Translations under genes and position numbers: made by a program
Source of the DNA: Photobacterium arenosum
Lineage (GTDB): Bacteria > Pseudomonadota > Gammaproteobacteria > Enterobacterales > Vibrionaceae
Direction of reading: 5' to 3'
NCBI RefSeq assembly: GCF_014841115.1
Contig: NZ_JACYTP010000017.1
Coordinates: forward strand, 30,953-94,952
Length of the DNA stretch: 64,000 nucleotides
Shown: positions 57,555-64,000 of the stretch, in pieces
Numbering within the stretch: the first letter of the stretch is position 1
Layout: every line of letters begins with the position of its first letter
The notes under the pieces: generated by a model
What the model was told of the DNA's origin: nothing
Seen by the model: the letters and a program-made list of their open reading frames with translations, nothing else
Database searches by the model: none

Positions 57555-57950
57555 TTACCATGTACTGGTCGCTTCACGGATATAAATACGGTAATTGGTG
57601 ACATCCGCACTCTTCGCCATGGCTTTGATTGTCATTGTGTCTTTACCATGCAGTACGAACTGCCGCCATGGGCTTTCGCTACCGCTGACTTCCAAGCCTT
57701 TGGCATCGTACCAGTAAAAACGGTACTGCAGCTTAATATCAGTATCTGACTTGCTGTTTACCGGCACACCGGCCTGAAGCAAGCCATTCTGACGTGAGAC
57801 AATGGCTTTTTCTATCCCAATCTGGTTGGCCAGATAAGGGTTAGCAATAACCACATACTGGTTACTGCTATCAATGCTGATACCAGAGGTTGTGGTATCC
57901 GCACAGGCTGCCATCATCACAGTTAACAGTAGTACTGCAAAATATTTCAT
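57555..57950 (-). CDS. ycfL: YcfL family lipoprotein
   Basis: 131 residues. Signal peptide with lipobox (MMAAC), then an all-beta domain with LQYRFYWYDAKGLEV and a conserved WR (SPWRQFVLHGKD), matching YcfL. The role is unknown; it consistently precedes lpoB. The ATG overlaps the stop of the upstream gene (TAATG), with AGGAGG just ahead. Confidence 0.85.
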   Translation of the reverse strand: MKYFAVLLLTVMMAACADTTTSGISIDSSNQYVVIANPYLANQIGIEKAIVSRQNGLLQAGVPVNSKSDTDIKLQYRFYWYDAKGLEVSGSESPWRQFVLHGKDTMTIKAMAKSADVTNYRIYIREATSTW

Positions 57951-59347
57951 TAGTTTCCTCCTAATAACACCGACCAGCCACTCATTGACTGACCCTGTCG
58001 GGAAATCCAGACCATAGTGGTACGGCCTGATTTAACCTCAGCATCCACCGACCTGCCCTGCCATTGAATTTGATGGCTGCCGGGAGGCAAGTCTTCCTGG
58101 TACAAAGCAACCCGAGCAGGCAGAGTTTGCCAGCTTCTTGTATCCGGTTGCTCTGTTAATGTATTGAATATATTAGCCAAAACATTACCGACTTCATCAC
58201 CGTTTCGCGCCGCCGACTGTCTGACCTGCTCTTTGGCAATCACTCGCAGGCTTTGGCGCAATACCCGCACTGGCAGCGTTTCGCTCAGGCTCTGTTTCGC
58301 CATTTGATCAACATTAACCAAAGGCGGCGCAGTCAGTAACCGATTGTTAAGACTGAGTTTACCCGGCAATACTGCCGGACGCGGCGGGTAATGAGGCAAT
58401 GCCAGATTGTAAAGCACACTCTGACCCTGGCTGTCATAGAGCCAAAGCGGCAAACGCCAGCCTTCGGGAGCCTGTACCACGCCCTGTTCATCTAAAATAA
58501 TCAGGCGACCAGTTCCTGACTGAGGTGATTGCCAGGGGCCATACTTTTTGGCCAACAGCTGCTGATCATCTTTCATGCTCAACCGCTCAGCCAGTCTTTG
58601 CACCGCCTCTGCCACATAGGGATTATCGGGAGCAACCGCTAACGCCCGTTTGAAATCGATATAGGCATCATTCAGATTACCGTCCGCTTCATACAGCATG
58701 CCTGACAAATAGAATAAATAGCCGTTCTGCACCGCTGCCAGTGTCTGCCCGGCATTCGGGTAACGCGCGAGCACTGAACCGATATTGTCTGTCAGCCCCT
58801 CTTTTTGCAGCTGATTTTCTGCCGAGGCTAACTCAGATTCACGCTGCTGTCTGGCCGCTTCCTGAACCTGATTCGCTCTGCGCATTTCAACCAGCGCGCC
58901 ATTCAGGTCCCGATTATGAATGTAGTTCAGCGCAAGATATAAATGCAAAAATCCCAGTTCATAATCAGAGGCTTGGTAGCTGATCATATTGTCATTGGTG
59001 AACAATGATCCAGCCTGGTTCAACCCTTCAGACACCTGAATCCGGGCTGCATCTTGCTGCTCTTTAACCGCGTTGTCCGATTTCTGCAATGCTGCAAAGC
59101 TGGCGGTGTAATCGCCGGTCAGCAACGTCAGCCTGCCCCGCTCCATGCCGTCGAGAATCGCCCCAGCCGGCTCATCAGGCAGACTGTCTAATGCGCCCTG
59201 AATCTGGCCTTGATACAAAGCGTGTCTGCTCGATTTTGTGCTGGCGCTGTAATGGCTGAACAGGCTGTGCCCGGATAAATTGGCACAGCCCGAGAGAATA
59301 AAAGCGCAAAAAAAGACAAGAGTTTTGTGCCGGAAATGTTTTTTCAT
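57950..59347 (-). CDS. COG3014 lipoprotein with TPR-like repeats
   Basis: 465 residues. Signal peptide with lipobox (LSGC near residue 21), then helical repeats: DGMERGRLTLLTGDYTASF, AYIDFKRALAVAPDNPYVAE with TPR-type spacing. A beta-rich C-terminal part ends in GQSMSGWSVLLGGN. COG3014 proteins are commonly found beside lpoB/ycfL in vibrios and relatives. They are presumably part of an outer-membrane envelope module; function unknown. It follows hinT by 68 bp. Confidence 0.82.
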   Translation of the reverse strand: MKKHFRHKTLVFFCAFILSGCANLSGHSLFSHYSASTKSSRHALYQGQIQGALDSLPDEPAGAILDGMERGRLTLLTGDYTASFAALQKSDNAVKEQQDAARIQVSEGLNQAGSLFTNDNMISYQASDYELGFLHLYLALNYIHNRDLNGALVEMRRANQVQEAARQQRESELASAENQLQKEGLTDNIGSVLARYPNAGQTLAAVQNGYLFYLSGMLYEADGNLNDAYIDFKRALAVAPDNPYVAEAVQRLAERLSMKDDQQLLAKKYGPWQSPQSGTGRLIILDEQGVVQAPEGWRLPLWLYDSQGQSVLYNLALPHYPPRPAVLPGKLSLNNRLLTAPPLVNVDQMAKQSLSETLPVRVLRQSLRVIAKEQVRQSAARNGDEVGNVLANIFNTLTEQPDTRSWQTLPARVALYQEDLPPGSHQIQWQGRSVDAEVKSGRTTMVWISRQGQSMSGWSVLLGGN

Positions 59348-59415
59348 TCGATCCTGTTTGTCATCTGGCTGCCCACAAATCTCTGCGGAAAGCAGGCCAT
59401 GAAGATTCGCCAGTC

Positions 59416-59766
59416 TTAACCAACCAGCATCGGGCCGAGCGGTCGTCCACCCAACAGGTGCATATGAATGTGGTACACTTCCTGCCCACCGTGAGGATTA
59501 CAGTTCACAATCAAGCGATAACCGTCTTCCGCAATACCTTCCGCTTCTGCGAGTTTGCGGGCCACGGTAAACAAACGCCCCATCATCGCTTCATCTTCCG
59601 CTTCAACATGGTTAACCGTTGGAACCAGCTTGTTAGGAATGATCAGGATATGGCTTGGAGCTCGGGGGTTAATATCGCGAAATGCAGTGACCAGATCATC
59701 CTGATACACCACATCAGCCGGGATTTCCTTACGGATTATTTTGCTGAAGATAGTTTCTTCTGCCAT
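59416..59766 (-). CDS. hinT: Purine nucleoside phosphoramidase HinT
   Basis: 116 residues from ATG 59766 ([20 protein letters not shown]), which has GGAG upstream; an ATG four codons earlier overlaps that ribosome site and is rejected. The histidine triad is HIHMHLLGG near residue 100, with YHIHMH preceded by GGQEVY. It hydrolyses AMP-lysine and related phosphoramidates. It is the first gene of the minus-strand lpoB module, as in E. coli. Confidence 0.95.
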   Translation of the reverse strand: MAEETIFSKIIRKEIPADVVYQDDLVTAFRDINPRAPSHILIIPNKLVPTVNHVEAEDEAMMGRLFTVARKLAEAEGIAEDGYRLIVNCNPHGGQEVYHIHMHLLGGRPLGPMLVG

Positions 59767-60126
59767 GACTTTCTCCATCTTTTGATTTCTACCATTGCCG
59801 AGTATGCGTGAGTCGCGTAATCAGAGCAATATTGAACGTCGTTTTAAACCAATTTTCCTACGATTATTTCACTGCAAAATCTTCATTTTGTTACACCTGC
59901 CAAAGTATGTGCAGAGAGTATCCGGTTATCCTCATCAAACGCCTGCCTAGCAAATTACGGTGATATTTTGATGACACGGTCACGGCTTGAGGCACACTTA
60001 TTTTACGTCGTGAAGCAAACGATGTATGAGTAACAAAATAATAACACTCAAAATAAAAACCACACTGGTAAGCAAGGAAATGCTCGGGCTGTGTCCGGCC
60101 TGGGATGTTTTAGGGACGATAGTGCA
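59767..60126. other. Divergent promoter region of hinT and the chemoreceptor gene
   Basis: 360 bp without a gene. AT-rich in the middle. The chemoreceptor side carries a short purine tract (AGGGACG) before its ATG. No clear sigma-28 or sigma-54 motif, repeat or RNA hairpin was seen. Confidence 0.4.
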
Positions 60127-62124
60127 ATGAAAAAACAGACTTCTGTCATCCGGCGTATGTACGCGGGTTTCGCCGTGATGATCGGCCTCTTCGCAACCAC
60201 CAGCACACTAACCCTGATGGAAACCAAAACTATCTATGGGCAATTAGAGTCGGTAAACACCGAATCCGTTCCGTTAGTCACCATTTCCAGTCAGGCCAAC
60301 GTGGAACTACTGGTCGCCGACAAAGTGTTTAAAGATTTTCTGACCACCAATGATCAAAACCGAATGCAGCAGTATGAAAGTCAGTTTACTGAATCTTACG
60401 ATCATTTCAGCCAAACGCTGACAACCCTTGTCGATACCGCGAAAGACTACCCTTCGCTGAGCAGCCAGCTGGAAGCCTTGACAGCACTAGAAGGCAGATA
60501 CTTTACCCAAGCCCAGGTTGCCATGAGCAACTACCGTGATCAGTTAGCCGCCAATGAAGCTCGTCAGCAATCCATCCGCCGCTTTCAGCAGTTGCATCGC
60601 GACCTCAATGTGCGGATGAAAGATGTGATTGCCGATCGCAGCCGGGTGTCTGAGCTGATGCTGGCAAAAAGTTACTTCGACAAACTCAGCCAGACAGAAG
60701 CCATTACATCTGATGCTCTGGCATCCAGTGATGTTGAAAAAATTAATGAAGCGATAAAAAACAATAAGCGCCTGGTTAACCATCTCAGCAATTCTTACCG
60801 CACACTAACCTCGATGATCCCCGATCTCAAGCGGACTTTTGACTCGTCGATTGACCAATACAATCAGGACATAGGTCAGTCAGGTGGTGTGCTGGATGTG
60901 CATTTTAACTATATTCAGGCCCAGGAACGCCTCTATACCAGTATCAGTAATCTGGCGGCAGAAATTAACAATGCTAACTCTTTGCTTGAAAGCTTCCGCA
61001 GCCAGGCAAGAGATGACATGAATATGGCCATCGCTCAGGCAGGTGAGTCTTACCAGACGGGTGTCCGAAATACCGTTCTGCTAGGCAGTCTGGCCGCGTT
61101 TCTGGCCGTTGTTATCGGCTGGTTCCTGGCACGTAATGTCAGACAACCGCTGGCTTCCACGCTGACCACACTGGAAGCACTGACAGCAGGCGATATGACA
61201 AAGCGCATTACTGACAACAAATACGCTGAGTTCGGTCAACTGAGCCATCACATCAATACGCTGGCTGACCATCTACAGCAATTGCTGAGCCAGTTGAGCG
61301 ATGCCTCTGCCGAGCTGACTGAAGTCGCCACCCAGAACCAGACCACCACAGCTGACGCCAAAGATCGTCTGAACGAACAACGCCAGCAAACCGCGTCCGT
61401 AGCAACAGCAATGACAGAGATGGAGCATTCTGTGGCTCAGGTGACCCAAAGTGCTCAGCACACTCTCGATAAAGTGAAAAATGTCGAGTCGGCCGCGGCA
61501 ACGGGCCGTGGAGTCATGGGCCGTAATATTTCCACCACCCATCAACTGTCTGAGCAATTGGATCAGTCGGTGCAGGCGGTGAACCAGCTTCAGCAAATGA
61601 GCAGTAATATCGGCAGTATCCTGGATGTGATTCGCACTATTGCCGATCAGACTAACCTGCTGGCACTGAATGCGGCTATTGAGGCCGCACGCGCCGGTGA
61701 GCAAGGGCGGGGGTTTGCGGTGGTTGCTGATGAAGTGCGCATTCTTGCTCAGCGAACTACCGCCTCAACGGGCGAGATTGAATCTATGATTCAAGAGCTG
61801 CAATCCAGCTCGAGCCAGGCTGTTCAGGTGATTGAGAGCTGCGTTAACGAAATGGAAGACAGCGTCAACCAGACGTCAGAAGCCAGCAGCGCGATGGAAG
61901 AAATTGAAGCCATCATTATTGAAATCAGCGATATGAGCAGTCAGATAGTACAAGCCACCGAAGAACAACGCAGCACCACTGCCAGTATTGCCCGTAGCCT
62001 GGAAGACATCAGCGAAATTGCCGATGCCAACCTTGCGGCGATGGAAAGCGTCACCAGTGCCAGCCTGAAATTGGATCACCAGGCCAAAGAGCAAAACGCC
62101 CTGGTTCAGCGATTTACCCTCTGA
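60127..62124 (+). CDS. Methyl-accepting chemotaxis protein
   Basis: 665 residues. Membrane helix 1 at about residues 10-30; a long helical periplasmic ligand domain follows (to about 313) of the helical-bimodular type. Helix 2 is at about 314-334 ([18 protein letters not shown]). HAMP ([20 protein letters not shown]) leads into the signalling domain, whose tip is [20 protein letters not shown] near residues 505-524, giving the CheW/CheA contact. There is no C-terminal xWxxF tether for CheR/CheB. The ligand is unknown. ATG 60127 is used; the frame is open 12 codons upstream. Confidence 0.93.
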   Translation: MKKQTSVIRRMYAGFAVMIGLFATTSTLTLMETKTIYGQLESVNTESVPLVTISSQANVELLVADKVFKDFLTTNDQNRMQQYESQFTESYDHFSQTLTTLVDTAKDYPSLSSQLEALTALEGRYFTQAQVAMSNYRDQLAANEARQQSIRRFQQLHRDLNVRMKDVIADRSRVSELMLAKSYFDKLSQTEAITSDALASSDVEKINEAIKNNKRLVNHLSNSYRTLTSMIPDLKRTFDSSIDQYNQDIGQSGGVLDVHFNYIQAQERLYTSISNLAAEINNANSLLESFRSQARDDMNMAIAQAGESYQTGVRNTVLLGSLAAFLAVVIGWFLARNVRQPLASTLTTLEALTAGDMTKRITDNKYAEFGQLSHHINTLADHLQQLLSQLSDASAELTEVATQNQTTTADAKDRLNEQRQQTASVATAMTEMEHSVAQVTQSAQHTLDKVKNVESAAATGRGVMGRNISTTHQLSEQLDQSVQAVNQLQQMSSNIGSILDVIRTIADQTNLLALNAAIEAARAGEQGRGFAVVADEVRILAQRTTASTGEIESMIQELQSSSSQAVQVIESCVNEMEDSVNQTSEASSAMEEIEAIIIEISDMSSQIVQATEEQRSTTASIARSLEDISEIADANLAAMESVTSASLKLDHQAKEQNALVQRFTL

Positions 62125-62144
62125 TCAATACAATAACACTCAAT

Positions 62145-62167
62145 AGGCCAGAACGAGTTTCTGGCCT
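62145..62167 (+). terminator. Possible terminator of the chemoreceptor gene
   Basis: AGGCCAGAA (62145-62153) and TTCTGGCCT (62159-62167) form a 9-bp stem with a five-base loop, but the tail has only two T residues before A, so termination would be weak. Confidence 0.45.
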
Positions 62168-62332
62168 TAATCATAGTGTCTGTTCCGCCAACACCCTTTT
62201 CGTCATAACCGTGTCTGTCCCGTCATAGCCAGCGACAAGCTCAGTTACTGATACTTTTATCTGCTTCGCAATTGCGGCAGATTGGTTTACTATGCGCCAC
62301 CCAAAAATTTCAGCTCAGTCTACCAGGCAACT

Positions 62333-63076
62333 ATGTCCGCCAACGCCCTTTACACAGACCTTTCAGGCTATTACGACTTAATGTGTGTCGATATCGATTA
62401 CCAGGCCCAAAGCCACTGTATTCGTCGGCTCCATCAATTGTTCGGTAACAACGGAAATACCCATCTTGATCTGGCCTGCGGGACAGGGCCGCATGTTCGT
62501 CATTTCATTGATTATGGCTATCAGAGCAGCGGACTGGATATCAATCAGCCGATGCTGGATATTGCCGCCACGCGTTGCCCGGAAGCACAGTTCACTTTGC
62601 AAAACATGAGTGATTTCAACATTACGTCCCCAGTCGACTTGATCACCTGTTTCCTGTATTCCATCCATTACAGCGATGGTATTGAAAAATTGAAAGACTG
62701 TATCGCCAGCGTGCACAGTGCATTAGGCGATCAGGGGATGTTCTGCTTTAACGTGGTCGACAAAGATAAAATCAATAACGATTTATTTGTCAGGCACACT
62801 GCCCAACACGACGGCAGCCAGTTCACTTTCCACTCGGGCTGGCATTATTGTGGCGACGGCGAAAAACAGTCGTTAAAGCTCAGCATCGAAAGAAGCACGG
62901 CTGAAGAAACCCATCAATGGCATGACGAACACCCCATGGTTGCTGTCACTATCAATGAATTAAAAGACATACTGCAGCCCTACTTTGAAGTTCATATCTT
63001 TGAGCATGACTATGAGAAAATCATCCCTTGGGATAACAGATCAGGCAATGCCCTTTTCGCTTGTGTGAAAATCTGA
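62333..63076 (+). CDS. Class I SAM-dependent methyltransferase
   Basis: 247 residues from ATG 62333 (MSANALYTDLSGYYDLM). Motif I is LDLACGTGPHVRHF (near residue 45), followed by GLDINQPMLDIA and ITCFLYSIHY at motif IV. It looks like a small-molecule methyltransferase of the ubiE/TehB-like group; the substrate is not readable. An in-frame start 17 codons upstream has no ribosome site. The gene stands alone. Confidence 0.85.
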   Translation: MSANALYTDLSGYYDLMCVDIDYQAQSHCIRRLHQLFGNNGNTHLDLACGTGPHVRHFIDYGYQSSGLDINQPMLDIAATRCPEAQFTLQNMSDFNITSPVDLITCFLYSIHYSDGIEKLKDCIASVHSALGDQGMFCFNVVDKDKINNDLFVRHTAQHDGSQFTFHSGWHYCGDGEKQSLKLSIERSTAEETHQWHDEHPMVAVTINELKDILQPYFEVHIFEHDYEKIIPWDNRSGNALFACVKI

Positions 63077-63167
63077 CTCTGACGGGCATCATTCACGTTA
63101 ATTGAGAGTGATGTTCATTTGATTGGCTTATCGGCGGCAGTTGCTATAAAGCTGCTCCGTTACCCCA

Positions 63168-63267
63168 GAGGCCAACTTTGGTGTCCAAAACCCATATTGG
63201 CCTCGCTTTAAAGGCGTCTATTTGCCTCGATCTATACTGTATCCAACTGCCGTAGGCGCTTTGGATA
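63168..63267. repeat. Two nested imperfect hairpins, REP-like
   Basis: GAGGCCAA (63168-63175) pairs with TTGGCCTC (63197-63204) around an inner stem TTTGG/CCAAA. TATCCAA (63240-63246) pairs with TTGGATA (63261-63267) around GCC-GTA-GGC, which contains GTAG. Structured repeats with GTAG accompany REP-associated transposases such as the one at 63891, but only single copies are visible here. Confidence 0.35.
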
Positions 63268-63308
63268 TACAGACGCTGTGCTTCTGAACCGTGATTGATC
63301 CCCAATAA

Positions 63309-63599
63309 TCACGCTAAATCTGCTCTTTCATCCCGACATTCGTACGAGCCCATTTCGAATTCCCGGCAAATCCAAGGCCGGTTTTCATAGATGGTACACA
63401 TAAAAGTTTCCCGGTTTAGCGCCGAACACCAACCATCAGCCAGACGTAACATGGTTTCACCGCCCCATTCATCAGTGGCAATGTGTTGTTCTGGAACGCC
63501 AGTGTCAGTAATGATCATGACTTCTAAGCGGCAACAGCAAGCCTGACAAGTAGAGCAAGAAACCTCAGGGACAGCGATGTTTTTTATTGGAATGGTCAT
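63309..63599 (-). CDS. YkgJ family cysteine-cluster protein
   Basis: 96 residues from ATG 63599. The N-terminus has CSTCQACCCRLEVMI, five cysteines in the YkgJ pattern, with further cysteines in WCSALN, MCTIYENRPWICREFE and YECRDE. The family probably binds zinc or an iron-sulphur cluster; no function is proven. A longer open frame begins 10 codons upstream but the ATG at 63599 has GAAGA ahead. Confidence 0.85.
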   Translation of the reverse strand: MTIPIKNIAVPEVSCSTCQACCCRLEVMIITDTGVPEQHIATDEWGGETMLRLADGWCSALNRETFMCTIYENRPWICREFEMGSYECRDERADLA

Positions 63600-63700
63600 G
63601 AATGTCTTCAGCAAGTACAGTGACGACATAATACGCTAATTCGCACGGATTTACCGAAATAGATGACCAGCCAACATTGAGGACCATCGGGGGATATACC

Positions 63701-63736
63701 GGGACAGACAGGTCAACAGTCGTACAAGGACAGACA
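63701..63736. repeat. Direct repeat GGACAGACA
   Basis: GGACAGACA occurs at 63702-63710 and 63728-63736 (26 bp apart). Motifs of the form GGGACAGACA commonly border Y1 (IS200/RAYT-type) transposase genes, and this pair lies 155-190 bp before such a gene. It is probably part of the end of that element. Confidence 0.45.
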
Positions 63737-63852
63737 TACCATGCTTGCAAGGAAGACACCTGAAGAAAAAAACAACTTCATCAATTTCATGAGATTCTGA
63801 CCCAGATCCCCACTTCGTGATTTGCTCCTTTTTCCGGCCAGCACAGACGTAT

Positions 63853-63872
63853 ACTGTATATTCATCCAGTTC
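63853..63872 (+). promoter_or_regulatory. LexA (SOS) box before the transposase gene
   Basis: TACTGTATATTCATCCAGTT matches the E. coli LexA consensus at 16 of 20 positions, including CTG-N10-CAG, and is close to the uvrA operator. It ends 18 bp before the transposase ATG, where LexA would block transcription until DNA damage. The divergent ykgJ-type gene starts 254 bp away. Confidence 0.75.
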
Positions 63873-63890
63873 AATTGTTGTGACTCCCAA

Positions 63891-64000
63891 TGACGACAGC
63901 ACGCAGCCAACTTATCAGTATAGAAGCTACGCCCTACTACCATTGTGTTTCCCGCTGTGTTCGCCGCTCCTTTCTTTGCGGCTACGATGAACTGACCCAG
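63891..64000 (+). CDS. REP-associated (Y1-type) transposase, N-terminal part
   Basis: 36 codons to the window edge, beginning [20 protein letters not shown] followed by [17 protein letters not shown]. This is the characteristic start of RAYT/IS200-like HUH transposases: the [14 protein letters not shown] strand carries the first histidine region of the nuclease fold. Such enzymes cut single-stranded DNA at REP-like hairpins. The catalytic H-U-H and tyrosine lie beyond the window. A LexA box lies immediately upstream, and GGACAGACA repeats are further upstream. Confidence 0.82.

Noticed and set aside
63565..63943. Overlapping minus-strand frames before the transposase gene
   Set aside because: They cross the LexA box and direct repeats, lack ribosome sites and show no motif; the DNA looks like element-end or regulatory sequence.

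Overview
The window comes from a gammaproteobacterium of the Vibrionaceae. A Photobacterium-like genome is plausible, but the species cannot be fixed from sequence alone. The evidence is protein-level resemblance plus gene order: a MukBEF condensin, a PilZ gene next to mfd, a DUF2982 protein, CsiV, and two long stretches that keep the Escherichia coli gene order. About 52 protein genes are supported, including a 59-codon ycaR and two genes cut by the window ends. I found no rRNA, tRNA or CRISPR array.

Layout. 1-5.9 kb holds the start of a membrane protein, metR behind a good MetJ operator, a DUF4250 protein, a diguanylate cyclase and an MFS transporter/LysR pair. 6.2-12.7 kb holds aspC, gloC, mepK and ldtD. 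These belong to the same conserved block as mukB, mukE, mukF, cmoM, elyC (25.1-33.4 kb) and kdsB, ycaR, lpxK, msbA, comEC (36.7-42.8 kb). Read on the minus strand this is the E. coli order comEC-msbA-lpxK-ycaR-kdsB-elyC-cmoM-mukFEB-ldtD-mepK-gloC-aspC. It covers lipid A assembly and flipping, Kdo activation, chromosome condensation and peptidoglycan cross-link remodelling. Two accessory insertions interrupt it. The larger (about 12.8-25.1 kb) carries an iron-regulated imelysin/di-haem operon, MarR and LysR regulators, a TauE/SafE permease, a PEP-CTERM surface protein, a haem-ligand-less truncated globin, a Sel1-repeat protein and a DUF4382-like lipoprotein. The smaller (33.4-36.6 kb) carries a cystine transporter and a Tat-exported serine hydrolase.

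42.8-63.1 kb is a second conserved envelope and repair region. It holds a DUF2062 protein, lolCDE (lipoprotein release), a PilZ protein, mfd, csiV, a GNAT acetyltransferase and an anchored FKBP isomerase. Then ndh, ycfP, a DUF6279 lipoprotein, thiK, lpoB, ycfL, a COG3014 lipoprotein and hinT follow on the minus strand. nagZ, which sits between thiK and ycfP in E. coli, is absent here and a lipoprotein gene takes its place. The window ends with a chemoreceptor, a methyltransferase, a YkgJ-type cysteine-cluster protein and the 5' end of a REP-associated (Y1) transposase gene with a near-consensus LexA box 18 bp before its start codon.

The most notable observations are the LexA box at the transposase gene, the globin that has lost its haem ligands, the PEP-CTERM protein, the Fur-box-headed iron operon whose second imelysin lacks the motif histidine, and a 47-codon unknown ORF with a strong ribosome-binding site next to a short GC-rich repeat.
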